Assembly (NCBI GenBank): GCA_031308135.1
Contig: JAHLJT010009436.1
Span: forward strand, 162,251,683-162,315,682
Source of the DNA: Acheta domesticus
Lineage: Eukaryota > Arthropoda > Insecta > Orthoptera > Gryllidae
Direction of reading: 5' to 3'
DNA: 64,000 nt
In this document: piece after piece, positions 22,972 through 34,439 of the stretch
How the letters are laid out: the number at the start of each line of letters is the position of its first letter
How positions within the stretch are numbered: the stretch's first letter is position 1
The notes under the pieces: model-generated
Told to the model about the DNA's origin: nothing
The model's database searches: none
Seen by the model: only the letters and a program-made list of their open reading frames with translations
Translations under genes and position numbers: made by a program

Positions 22972-25313
22972 CTAGTGGTGCTACAACAGCACTTACTTTC
23001 CCGTATTAGAGGAAACAGCTAAGTAGTACTGTAATATTGCACTTTATGCGCTACTAACATCTTCGCTTGGAACTCACTATTTCCATTGCAGTGTTGTCAG
23101 AACTATGTGAATTCTACAACTTCACAAAAATAGAATGCAAACGTTTTGTAGCCCTGTATTGGAAAAAGAAGCCTGATACCCTGGAAATATAGAAATGCCT
23201 TCCATTGGGCCATGATTAGGGAAGAGTATTTTAAAACCATGCAACAAATTCTCTACTCACTACAAATGGTACAGCATTTGGTGCAAAACTAAATATTTGC
23301 CTGCAAATATCAACATAAATTAGACAATTATAACTCCTTTTCATACAGCTCCATTAGGTCACAACAATGACACTAATTCACAGATATTCGCGAGCGCAAA
23401 GTGAATTCCATTGTTGCAGACCCTGCATTGTCGCTATTATGAGAGCTATTAATTCTTTTTACTTATTTCAAATATTTCAAAATAAACAATTTCTAAAATA
23501 TTAATGTGTAAGTCTATAACAAAGTTCGAATGTAAGAAACGAAGAAAGAAATAATATACAAAATTGCACATTCTAATTTACGACGCATCCAGCTGTCCGA
23601 AGCGCAGTAAATTTACAGCGGCCTATTACGTTTGTCACAAAATTAAAGAAAAACTACTCGTATTTTGAAAAAATTAAGCATGACCGTATTTATTTTATTT
23701 ATTTATTTGTCAAAAAACAGAAACAGAATGGCACAGACTTTCCCGTATTAGTTTTCTATTTCCCTGGGTCTTCGCTAGCTATTCGGAATTGCCACATACT
23801 CTTTCTTGCCAGCTACCATCTATCATCGCCAAAAGTACATTTTTTTGCCATTTTCTTAATTTTTCGGTTTCCTAATGGTAGAACAGAAACATTAATTTTA
23901 GAATATTAAAGAACACAAAATCCTAGCCGTAAACGGCAATTTTCTTTTAAAAATTATGTGCCGTTGAAGAGAAAATGGCGTTTTAGCACTACTAAAAATG
24001 CGAAATTTGAAGCTCATTTTCACAGAAAATTTTTGAGTTTTCAAAATACTTTATTTGAAGTTATTTGAAGCACTTACACTCACAAATATAATCATCTTTA
24101 CAAATTGAGGATAATGTGCATATTAAAGATGTGAGAGATTTTCAAAAAATTTACATTTACATAATTTTTGAAAAAAAAAACAAAAAAAACTCAAAATAAA
24201 CTTCACGCTATACTAATGAGTGTAATTAGCACTATCCGTTACAAAAGTTTCAAGAAAAAAATTGCAGCCATATACGAGAAAATGACGTTTGAGCATTTCT
24301 GAAAATGCCGAAATTCGAGCTACTTTTCACAGAAAACGGTAGTGTTTTCGAGAAACTTTACTTGACATTATTTAAAGCATATATACTCGTAAATATAATA
24401 ATGTAAAAAAATCGCCGATAATGTAAATATTAACGACGTGAGAGACAAGTAAAAAAATTTACATTTTGGTAATTTTTGAAAAAACCAACCGATAGACCAA
24501 AATGGCTTTTATGTCATTGATAGAATACATTTAGCACTATCCCTACCAAAAGTTTAAAGAAAAAATTTGGAGCCGTTTTTGAGAAAATTTTGTTTTTGTA
24601 ATTTTTTAAAATTGCATATATTGCACCCAATATTGCACGAAAACTACCAAAATTGTGAAAAACATTTACATGACCTTTATTAAACAACTCAATATGCAGA
24701 ACAAATTTTATTTGAAGAAAAATCTCTATCTTCAATTTTGTAGTTGGAGAAAGACGCCGAAAAAAATTCAAACTTTCACAATTTTCGAAAATTCAGAGCT
24801 GTACGTGAAAATCGGACCTATGCCATGTTAAAAAGTGTATTTTCCTCTATTCATACAAGAAATTTAAAGAAAAAATTTGGAGCCGTTTTTGAGAAAATGT
24901 TTAAAATCCCCGGGGGGCTTCATATAAAGTACCCCCAAATTTTAAAGAATCTTTTTCAAAATCACAAAGCTTCGACTAGAATCAGATCGACTGGGGAATA
25001 TCAATTTTGAAGAAAATCGACCGAACGGTTTAGGCGCTAGCGTTGACCACAGACGGACAGACGGACAGAAGGACGGAATGCCGTCAATCGATTTTTAAGT
25101 ATATAGAAGCAACAAATCATGGATTTTGACCACACCACGAGATATAGGATTTTTTTTTCTTAATTTAGCAAGTGGTTTTATCCACTTATTCGTTTTCACG
25201 GCCCGGCAATTAATTTTTTTCCGCCGAAAATTGGCCATTTTTTCGCGCAGCATTACATAACTTTCCCTATACTACGTATATCACTCTGTGTATACGTACG
25301 TATACGGGAAAGT
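22972..25313 (-). mobile_element. Helentron-like element inserted in the exonuclease gene
   Basis: The right end (minus-strand 5') is actttcccgtatacgtacg and the left end shows tactttcccgtatt followed by the hairpin agtggtgctacaacagcac and ctag, with T runs at both junctions. The coding sequence on either side joins at a T run, as expected for insertion between Ts. The body carries family motifs (tttggagccgtttttgagaa; a gacggacagacggacaga tract at about 25051-25075). Between about 23030 and 23710 the interior differs from the other copies, and a second canonical start (acagaatggcacagactttc) lies at about 23714, so the copy is composite. Confidence 0.6.
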
Positions 25314-26728
25314 AAAAGAGGAAACTGCTTTTTCCATGTTGTGTCGCCTCAACCAAGCAAAAATTTTGGGAGCACCAAGTTTTATTAAATTATGACCAAC
25401 AAGCAAAATTTGTGAATTAAAATTTTGCAGATAGGTCACAAAATCTTCCGCAACTTGTGCTGAGGCAGTTGTTTGTACTGGCTGACCAAAATGTACCAAA
25501 CAACCATTGTTCACTGTCAATCCAGTTGCAGCAGATGCATAACGGTTAATCCTCTTCTGAGGCAACATGTAGGCATTGAAGGAGGAAGTTAAACTGTATG
25601 CTGCAATCTGAATAATTTCAGCATCCTTTTCAAACCCAGTAGTTTCAGTATCAATAATAACTACTGTGCACGTGTCTTGAAGAGGAGACAAGTCAGGGAT
25701 CCACGTATCTGATGCCAAAGTTGCTGTGGCTGCTTCCTCCATTGTGCTTCCCATTCCACTTAAATACATGAAACCTTCCAGGTGGGATTTCTGCAGGTTC
25801 CTATTACTTGATTTGCCGACAAGACGTCTTCTTTTGAAGACGACAGTTTTTTGCTGTCTGCGGACTCTTTGCCGTTTTGCTTCCATCCGCTGACGATATC
25901 TCCTGGCCATATTTCCGGGCGAAAGACCCACTTTCTTGTGGATTTTGACCAGATGATCAGCCTCTTCATTTTTCTGCAGTACAGCTGCAGATATCCTGTA
26001 AGCCAAGGATGGTGAAGATCCATAAAAGCGGCTCTTTGGAGCCCGAGTCACAGCCATTTGATTAAACGACTCGTTCTGCTGTGATGAACCTCCTGGCGCA
26101 ATCTTGTCGGCTTTATCAATATACATTTCCAACAAGAATTGAAAATCCTTCTCCCACCTTTCACACGTGAAAGGTTTTCCTTGAGGCAAATTCTTAAAAA
26201 CATAATTCGCATCTGAACGAGCCTTACACCATGTTCCACAATTTTCATGACGACCAAATGTATGATTAGCAATATTCCGAAGGGAATGTTTGAGGCCTGA
26301 AGGGTTGTGCTCATTCTGGGCAATAGCATACGTGAAACATCTTTTCAAATATTTTATAACATTTGATGTTAAGAATTTATGTTTTTTACTAAGTCCATAC
26401 AAATGGCCAGAAAACTTTTTTACCGTATGGTTTTTGTCATTCCATTTCACAACTTTGTGGCTGGCAGCTTGCTGCACATGTGACATTGTGGCAGCATCAT
26501 CATCACCAACAAGGACATCTACCCTCACATTGCTGTCTTTAAATTTAGTATTGTTAATCAGGAGATTAACAGCGGAGACAGGTTCCATAGATTTAGAACT
26601 CCCATTGTGGTTCTTCCTGCAACCATGGTCTTCTGGTCGATTTCCATGGTTGCACAGAGCACAGACAGTGCTTAATACCTCGTAAGCAAGGACTTTATGT
26701 GACAAATGTCCAAATACAGATGCTCTCC
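25314..26728 (-). pseudogene. Mutsu-type Mutator-like transposase fused to DEDDh exonuclease, main exon
   Basis: The minus-strand acceptor gttttag ends at 26729. The frame (phase 1 from the previous exon) reads RASVFGHLSHKVLAYEVL, STVCALCNHG, CRKNHNGSSKSMEPVSAVNL, then VDVLVGDDDAATM, VKWNDKNHTVKKFSGHLYGL, NVIKYLKRCFTYAIAQNE and ENCGTWCKA: the conserved order of the Mutsu (Mutator-like) transposase domain, with acidic residues in GDDDA as likely catalytic candidates. A basic linker follows (RRYRQRMEAKRQRVRRQQK). Then comes an exonuclease start: VVIIDTETTGFEKDAEIIQI (ExoI, D-x-E) and LLVGHNLIKLGAPKI (ExoII region, where the usual F-D is not present). Coding is cut at about 25313 by the Helentron-like element. 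The transposase would act on DNA in the nucleus; the role of the nuclease is unknown. Confidence 0.75.
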
Positions 26729-26799
26729 CTAAAACAAAATTGAATAAGGTAAAATATTTGTTTTAACATAAAATTGAATACTGCGCCAATTTTACCTAC

Positions 26800-26999
26800 C
26801 ACTTTTACTGTCATATGCAAAGCCAGTGCCTCTCTTATCCCAGCCAAAATCAAATTCGCAGGTGATTCCAACTTCATTTGAGTCTGGTTCCTGGCCCCCA
26901 TCATTCTCATCAGTAACAGATCCGCCAAGAGGAAAGAAAATATAATTTTCTGAAACCTGCTCCATTCCATCAGTTAAATTATTTTGAAATATTACTTTA
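26800..26999 (-). CDS. Mutsu-exonuclease gene, exon 3
   Basis: A 200-base minus-strand exon. The acceptor AG at 27000-27001 and donor GTAGGT at 26799 fit both neighbours in phase (1 base in, 1 base out). It reads VIFQNNLTDGMEQVSENYIF, then NEVGITCEFDFGWDKRGTGF and AYDSKSG. The FD-x-x-W-x-KRG segment is the start of the Mutsu catalytic region (usually D-G-T/A-W-Q-K-R-G). The following intron is only 71 bases (26729-26799). Confidence 0.65.
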
Positions 27000-27329
27000 C
27001 TTTTCTAAATCACAGAATTTTAATCTATATAATAACTGGAGTAATTTAACCTTTTTAAATACAATTTTAACTGATGGAATATGCACAAGCTTAATAAAGT
27101 TACACTTGAAAACAATTCTGCTGAATTATTTGTATTTACTTACAAATGTAAATACAAAATTTAGAACATGGAAATGAAGTAGTATACTTGAGAGAAAATA
27201 AGTGCTTCCAAAAAACCATTGTAGCAATTCTGCAGCACATTAAAAATTTCTATTAAGAGACTATACTTGCGAAATAAACTTTACTAATAAATATCTTCAA
27301 CCAAATCTAACATCTTTTATTAAATTTAC

Positions 27330-27518
27330 CTTTGCAACTCAAGAGTTAACTTTCTCTCTTCTTCAATTGCTTCAGTGCAAGATTCATCAGCAACCGCTTC
27401 AAATGCAGGGCCAACCTTAGCTTGGGCTCGCTTCTTGGTGGTTGGATAAATAATGGGCAAATTCATGGCCGAAAAAATGTATTTAATTGGTCATGCCCAA
27501 TCCCAGAATCTAAACAAC
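27330..27518 (-). CDS. Mutsu-exonuclease gene, exon 2
   Basis: Minus strand: acceptor tttttag ending at 27519, donor GTAAAT at 27329. It reads GIGHDQLNTF, then (after a one-base loss in the six-base run 27472-27477) FSAMNLPIIYPTTKKRAQAK and VGPAFEAVADESCTEAIEEE. This is the region between the N-terminal zinc ribbon and the catalytic domain in Mutsu proteins. With the run one base longer, the exon would leave phase 2, exactly what exon 3 needs. Confidence 0.6.
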
Positions 27519-28065
27519 CTAAAAATAAACAAATTGATTTCAGATATCCAATGCCATTATCTTTAAAACTTAAAGCACTTTAGAGAATATAAGAAAGAGG
27601 TTAAATACAAATCATCAAAATGTTTCTCAACATTTAGTGACAATTAAATTATTAGATAAATTTCTTTCCCCACACGTCATATACAGTTTTTACTGTTTTT
27701 TGACAAATAAGTAAATAAATAAATAAATAGATCAAAATACTAATTTCAATAAGTCCATTATTTTGTTGTATTAACACAGGGTATATTTTTACATGAATAA
27801 CATTTTTATTAGAGTGACAATGGTAATATCTTTTAAAACCAAAATACGAAGTTATTTTTTCTCGCTCCAAAAGGTCAAATAATATACCACCTGCTTATAC
27901 AAAAATTAATTTTAACACGTGTTATGAGGGTAAGATTTGATAATAAAACGACTTAATTACCATTACATTTGTTAACGAAAATGAGCTTTAGAGAAATTGT
28001 TATACTTAAAGACCCTTATGAATATAATGAATATTAAAAGAAAATTTCAGTTTTTTTGCACTTAC

Positions 28066-28441
28066 CGGCTGCTGCTTTGCAGTTTACAGCAGATAAAGAA
28101 GATCCGTCCTCAAAATGCACAGATGACGATGTTGGAACTTGAACAATTTTACAGCACTTGTAACAACTCACGTGAAATATTGAGGCTAATCCACGCCGAA
28201 CTTCTTTTTTTAAAAAACGGAAGCTCAGAGGAATTTCACAATCGCCACACCACATTAATTGTGAAATTAATGCGACATCCACAATTCTTCGACCAATTGA
28301 GTTTATGGCCTCACAAGAATCTGCGAAATTGCCACACTGTCTTCTTTCGTTCAACGCTTTCACGATATCGCTTGCTTTTTGACGACGCTCCAACTCTGAT
28401 TTCCGTAAAAATTTACCGTTTTTATCTCTTATCGGAGCCAT
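28066..28441 (-). CDS. Mutsu-exonuclease gene, first exon
   Basis: Starts at ATG 28441 (MAPIRDKNGKFLRKSELERR) and ends at a GTAAGT donor (28065) in phase 1. An in-frame ATG at 28504 would add a hydrophobic 21-residue leader, which I consider less likely. The exon contains GRRIVDVALISQLMWCGDCE and a second pair in VSCYKCCKI, giving C-x2-C...C-x2-C, a likely zinc ribbon, plus the GLASIFHV segment typical of the N-terminus of Mutsu proteins. Total length of the four-exon protein would be about 840 residues. Confidence 0.65.
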
Positions 28442-28504
28442 GACGAATCCAATGCGGATAAAAAAAATACCCAAAGGCAACAGAACGCACGAAATCGCAA
28501 GCAC

Positions 28505-29889
28505 AGAGGATGGGAGATCACGAAGAGCTCAACCAACGCACTCGCAGAACGAAAAGAATTGTTTTGGTACTAGCCGCTGAAGCCGAAGACACCCGAAAGT
28601 ATTTTAGTTGTGCCAACTTATGAAAATGAAAAATCATACGAGATACTAATTTTAATTTCGAACATTGTTTTTCTAAATCAATATTTCCAAATTCCTCTTT
28701 TAAATATTTCAGAATCATTGTTTTATTACTCCATTGACAGTTACAAGCAGCTATTGTTAATTAACTGATGGAATAAATGATTGAGTATTTGACTAGCGAC
28801 TAGCTCGAACATTCTACCCCTATCGGCCATCGGTTCCGCAGCGCATGACACAGGAGCAACGCGACTTTCTTTCGCTTTCGGGCTTTCGTGTGGGGGAGTG
28901 TGCTCAAACACAAAAGACAGCGGGAATAGAATTCGAAAGAACTACAATAGATTTAGTGATTTTTAAGAACATGGATGGTTTTGTAAAACATACTTCAAAT
29001 CCTTTTGCTGTGAGCATCGTAAAAGCCACATCAAAAAGCAGGGCGAACTTGCATAATTGCAGTCTATCACGCAGCTAAAAAAAATGTGCAAAAACTTGAT
29101 TAGTACTTCAAGAAATTTGGAAAGTATTTGTTATAGGAAAATACTTTTTTATCTGAATTACCAATATAATTCTTAAAAACAGTTATGCATGTTTCTTATT
29201 TAAAACGTAAGAAGCATAAATATTTTAAAAATATTGTAAAAAGGTTTTCGAAGATGACTGTTCTAGGAACGAACAGAAAATTTATTTTTCACCAAAATAA
29301 TTGTAGAAAAGTTCTTTATTTGGCTTTTATTCTGTCTTATACGACTAGAACGTTTGTTAAAGATGAACAATGAATGAATAACTAAAGAATTTGGTATTGG
29401 TATTGCGTGTAAATTAATATTAAATATTTCCCATAATTAAGAAAATGACCCTATGAAATAGCGACGCGTTTGCTGCGTCCAGCTTCCTTTCTCTGGGAAT
29501 TTGTCTTCCGGTTTGCGATACACTACGCGTACGTCAAACCGTTCTGAAGGTCATTTGCTTGGCCTGTCGTCAGAAGGCGCTGCTTACTGTTCAACTGCCT
29601 CTCCCCACCACAAGGGACGGCTGCGACGGAGGAAGTAAAGATCGCGCGCAGTCCGTGGCCCGTTTGTAAGAGAATCGCTTCGGCAATCGCTGGATATTGA
29701 TCGGAGAAACCACGGAAAACTACCGACCAGAGCCGGAGGACTCTAGAATTCTTCTCGAAATATCGGTTAATTCGACCTAGCTTTGAAACTAGAGCAGAAA
29801 ACCAGCCTCGAACCTCTCAATCAGAGACGGTGCGGAGGCAACGAAGCTGGCACTGAGCGAACTCCGCCTGTAGGCCCATGTGCCCTATA
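28505..29889. other. upstream of the Mutsu gene; no gene recognised
   Basis: Any promoter of the Mutsu gene should lie in 28442-28850, but no TATA or TIR is identified. Between 29460 and 29870 the sequence has moderate GC and no coding motif. The plus-strand frame 28845-29078 has no recognised family. Confidence 0.35.
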
Positions 29890-30115
29890 CTTCGGTTTTT
29901 CTTTGTTGACGGACGGGGGGGTGTCATCAAAATGGAATATCTCACGGTATTTCGCGTCGTTCTCGGTTGTGCCGCTAGGAGTCACATGATCGCGACTGTA
30001 TCGAGCAGTGCTGACGATCATGCGATTCCTGGCGGCACAACGGAGAACGACGCGAAATACCGTGAGATATTCCATTTTAATGACACCCCCGTGCGCCAAG
30101 AAAGAAACACCGATG
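29890..30115. mobile_element. palindromic 226-bp MITE
   Basis: Almost the whole element is an inverted repeat: gtgtcatcaaaatggaatat...cgtgagatattccattttaa, with outer arms cttcggtttttctttg and its near-complement. TA flanks both ends (29888-29889 and 30116-30117), indicating a Tc1/mariner-type target site. The overlapping open frames on both strands are a by-product of the palindrome. Confidence 0.8.
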
Positions 30116-30270
30116 TACAACTAATCAGGACTTCAGAGGGCAGGATACGTGGATCAAAGGGTGAAGGTTAGTTGGGGAGTGTCGGGATGGGCTACAGGAT
30201 GGGAGTGGTTGAGGCGGGACAAGGTGGGAGGGGAGGTCGAAGGAGCGCAATGAGCGGGAGGTGGGCGGGT

Positions 30271-30303
30271 GCGAGGGCGAGGGCGAGGGCGAGGGCGAGG
30301 GCG
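30271..30303. repeat. (GCGAGG)n hexanucleotide repeat
   Basis: Five and a half copies of gcgagg in a GC-rich patch. Confidence 0.9.
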
Positions 30304-31632
30304 GCGCGACGTCTGGTCCGGTGGCGGTGGCCGCGGGGCGTCGGTAAGTGCGGTGGCTGCGTCTTGCAATATTGATCGTGATCCAGCTTAGTCCAGTGTA
30401 CACCGTGTATATAGACCCCCAAACAAGCGCTGTTCTGGTTGGGGGGTGACGGCGACCCGCTTGAACCCTATCACGTACCATAAACACTGCAGATTAGTTT
30501 GCGCAAACTTAATGGCCCGCTGCTGTTATTTTCATTATTGACCGGACCCGTTGTCGCCGTGACCAGCATGCCGCTGTCTTTCGTAGGCATCGTCGGCGTC
30601 GCGGCTGTGAAGGGAATGGAAGGCCCTCCAAGCTGCGAAGGGGCTGCTGGCCAACGTGCCTCGTTCGAACCACTTGTTCGCTTCCTAGAAAATTTGTCTA
30701 GTCAAGAACTTCTCTGTAATTGAATGCTTCTCCCGTAGGAAGGGGAAAGAATAGGTTTCTTTTAACCCGAATGTGCGAGAGGATGGTAATATTTTGTGTG
30801 TTCCTTCTTACCTTCAAGAGGGTTGAATCAAGAATCAATAGACTAATTTTGAAGCTCGGAGAAGAAAACTATTTGCAACGTGGGAATGTGCATTCTTGTA
30901 ACCAAAAATGTATATTTTATTTGAACAATTTTTACAGTATAGCGGTTAGATAGTAAACGTCTGTTTTAAATAAGGAGTTTTAACAACATTTACTTCGTTT
31001 TAACAATGTTATCTTCTTAGGAAAGAAAGATTGTAAAGAACTGAGATTGTTGAAACTAAATGAATATTCTGAAATTAAAACTCGTAAGTTATTTTTGCTG
31101 TATCTCAAAGCAAGATTTGTTGTTTAAAATCCCAAAATTATCTTGTCCGAACTCGGCCGTTATTTCGTTCAGGGCTGTAAATAATTAAATTAATATGAAC
31201 TTCTTTGTGAATTACACTACATCAATTTCTGTTATTTATATTAGCAGTAAATACTACGATCTCCACCCCAGTTTGTATTCAGAAAAGCGAACGTTCCGGC
31301 TGGCTCGTAGGGGAGACGCATTAAACCTCCTGCACTCCCCTGATGTGAGTGTGGATGATTGTATATAAAAAAGGAAACAAACTTAGGCGGACAACCAGTA
31401 ATGTCTCTGCCCACTTTTGCCACTCCATAGTCTACCCACAAAGTTTCACTACCTGGATCTCAGTCTGATGGGACGTACTCGAAGTTTTGAAATTAAAACA
31501 ATATGATATTCCTTAACAAATTACTCACAAATTCACTAAAACGTTTAAACACAAATACAACAAACCAACAAATAAAATTCTGTAATCCCGAAAAAAACAC
31601 AGAACTATATGCAATTAGGTCACCTCAAAAGT

Positions 31633-31634
<2 letters not shown>
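30304..31634. other. no gene recognised
   Basis: An open frame at 30499-30723 starts with a signal-peptide-like hydrophobic run (LLLFSLLTGPVVAV), but it has no supporting splice context or family. The rest is AT-rich. Confidence 0.3.

Positions 31635-31677
<43 letters not shown>
31635..31677. repeat. (CT)n microsatellite
   Basis: About 21 uninterrupted CT dinucleotides. Confidence 0.97.
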
Positions 31678-31680
<3 letters not shown>

Positions 31681-32499
31681 AACCAAATCAATCACCTCTT
31701 TGGTTAGCGAATTTTACCTTTCAACAATTTCAGTTAACTACCCAGAACTCATAATTTATAATTTTGGTACCTTTAAAACACTGCCAAAATTCTTTAACAC
31801 ATGCCTGACTGATTCTTAATCAAGTTAACTTTAATTACAATACTTTTGTCTTTAACCCCATTCAAAATTCTATTTGATTATCAAGATATTCCTAGTTACA
31901 AATCCACTGAAATCATTCAATTTTATCTTTCAATGGACTCATAAAAATGTTATAATTCTACTAGATTTTAAGATAATCTTTCATTTACTTTAATTTTCCA
32001 TGCAATCGCAATGGTAATCAGAGAGATTATATTACGCAATAAGTATCTGCGTTTTCTAACGGTTATTTTACGTAATTAGAACTGGTGAACTAAACATATA
32101 TTTATTGCGAAATTAACCTGGATTACACTTAATTGTTCTGTCCTAGTTTCTTTACTGGTTATAACAAATGGAGGCAACAATCTTACTCTAGAAGGCTTTG
32201 TTTCCTCAAATCACCTCTGAAGGACGTGTGGTAACGGGATGTAGCGCTGAAGCTCCCCCGTACTGCACAATTACTGATAAAATCCTCCGACCATGTGCCA
32301 AGGAAATTTGTCGCCAATGTGGAAGTCGTGGAACCCAATACTACCGATTAGAATTATAGAAATTACAAAAAATAGGTCTTCTCTTTTGTTCTCCTAAACT
32401 GTTTTACAAATAACTAAATAATTACCTCTGTGAGCTTTTTTAAATGCTTCTTTAGCAGGTATCGCTCCGATTCCAAACTCTGCTGGCTTTCTCGACGTT

Positions 32500-32735
32500 T
32501 AACTGCCATATTTGCGTGGAGTGTCCCACGTAACGACGGCGAAGGAAAGGAGAACCAGGGTAGAGTTGCGAGTTGCGTGCTTCCCCTACATTTCCCCACT
32601 CAACTCCCTCCGTCGCGCCCCTTCGCGTGAAGATCGGTGCCTCTCTCCTCTCTTGTCGCGCGCCTGTACTCCGCCGCGCGGTGCGAACTCTACGCGCTCT
32701 TTGCCGTTCGAAAGGAGGGCGTTTAAACATTCTGA
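32500..32735. promoter_or_regulatory. CpG-rich patch
   Basis: CpG-dense sequence (ctccgtcgcgcc, gtcgcgcgcctg, cgccgcgcggtg) in AT-rich surroundings, open on both strands. It could be a promoter, but no linked gene is identified. Confidence 0.25.
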
Positions 32736-32846
32736 GGAATGTGTCGCTCCACCGGCTCAGGACTCAATTTATGAGCACAAGAGTCTATAAAAGAATGCCA
32801 GAGTTTCTGTGCTGCGATTACGCATAGGCGACGGTTTCGACTTTTT

Positions 32847-33468
32847 ACTTTCTCGTCTTACTTTGGAAAAGTAGAAAGTATTGTAATCGGCCCAGAAAAC
32901 GACGATTTTTCGACGGTAAAGTTCTTGTTGCAGGGTCTTGGAAATGAAAGAGTGGATAAAAATTCCTGTATGTAGTAAATCTAACCCGTTGTATAGTCAG
33001 AATCGCAGTTTTGTGGGTAGTTGTAGGATGATGCCGACAAAATTCGGCATCTTCCTACAACTACAGTATTGAAGATAGAAATTTGTTTCCTTAATGAAAT
33101 TAGTTGTTCATTTTCAAATTATTATAATTATGTATTGTATACTTTTTCGAAAATATGAGTAGCTTTGCGTAATTTGGCGTGACAAGGAGCCAATGTTTAA
33201 ATATTTATTTTCTTATAAAGATTTTGAAATTGTTTCTTTAAATTATTTTTTGCATGTAGCAAAGAACAGTCAAAAATGGTATTAACGAAAAAATCCTACG
33301 AACGGTTAGTCGCTAGTGGTGTTCACAGACGGGCATACATGCAAATCGGTTTAAACGGACTCTAAAACGTGTATTTCCGTTGAAATCTCGAAATCGATTT
33401 TCCGCAGCATTACATTACTTTTTCTATTTCTTCTACTTCCTATATACGTACGTATACAAGAAAAATAA
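32847..33468 (-). mobile_element. Helentron-like element, divergent short copy
   Basis: The right end has the family signature tacgtacgtataca followed by agaaaaataa, and the interior carries cagacgggcatacatgcaaa and the ggcatc hairpin region. The left limit is uncertain; another actttctcg motif lies at about 32850. It directly abuts the next copy. Confidence 0.4.
33017..33064. repeat. hairpin, about 21-bp arms
   Basis: gtagttgtaggatgatgccg is followed after a five-base loop by its near-complement (one mismatch). It corresponds to the single-arm tttgtagttggagaaagacg motif of other family copies, so the second arm is specific to this copy. Confidence 0.85.
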
Positions 33469-34115
33469 CTAGTGGTGCTATAGAATGGCACAGACTTGCC
33501 CTTATTAGTATTCTATTTCCTTTGGTCTTGGATAGCTATTCGAACTTGCCACATTAGGGTGTCCCTTATATTGCCCGAAAAAAATTTTTTGCAATTTTGC
33601 CAGCTACAATCTATCATGGAATTTTTTTGACATTTTATTATTTTTGTTTTATAATAATGGAACGGAAATATTCTAAGAATATTAAAGAACAGTAAAACCT
33701 TGTCATAAATGCCAAATTTTTTGAAAAACTTGAGGCCTCTTTTAGAAATGGCATTTCAGCCCTACTCTAAATGCGAAAATTGAAGCTCTTTTTCACAGGA
33801 ATCTATTGTGACTTCAAAAAACTTCATTAGAAGTCATTTGAAGCACATTAACTCACAGATACAATTGTGTTTACAAATTGCTGGCAATGTGCATTTTAAC
33901 AGTGTGATAGATCTTTCCAAAAAATACATTTGTGGAATTTTTGAAAAAAAACAAAAATAATACCAAAATGAACTTCACGTCATATTAAAGAGTGCAATTT
34001 GGACTATTCGTTCGAAAAGTTTGAAGAAAAAAGTTCGAGTCATTTTTGAGTAAATGGCATTTGATCGTTTCTGAAAATAAGTAATTTTTAGGTGGCTTTA
34101 ACAGAAAACGTTCCC
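33469..34115 (-). mobile_element. Helentron-like element, 5'-truncated copy
   Basis: The left end is the canonical 3' terminus (ctagtggtgctatagaatgg, then cttgcccttattag). Similarity to the other copies fades near 34115, and no 5' terminal signature follows. Confidence 0.5.
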
Positions 34116-34236
34116 AGTTAATGTGAGAATGTGATCAAGGCTATTAAAATCAATCATCTAATTGAAAAATAATAGAAAATTTTGACAACACTACCAAGGC
34201 ATGTTGAAGAAACGAATTAATTTTTAAAACAAAAAA

Positions 34237-34239
<3 letters not shown>

Positions 34240-34271
<32 letters not shown>
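34240..34271. repeat. (AT)n microsatellite
   Basis: About 15 TA dinucleotides without interruption. Confidence 0.95.
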
Positions 34272-34274
<3 letters not shown>

Positions 34275-34439
34275 TATTGCGAATAATTGTAATTTGTAAA
34301 TGTTCTGCAGAATACACTTTTTCTTCTGAGCTCACAGAACATTTTATTTCTTATTTTTAGGGAAAAATTGACAACGCTCAGGAGACCAGTATGCAATACC
34401 GAATCTCACAATGAAGTTATATTTATCATTCACAACTCA

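Noticed and set aside
26960..28775. Repeated ttaactgatggaat strings (plus 27066, plus 28758, minus about 26970) as Mutsu element termini
   Set aside because: One copy lies in coding sequence and the spacing fits no TIR pair.
29460..29870. Moderate-GC block considered as an rRNA fragment
   Set aside because: None of the conserved rRNA strings I know could be found in it.
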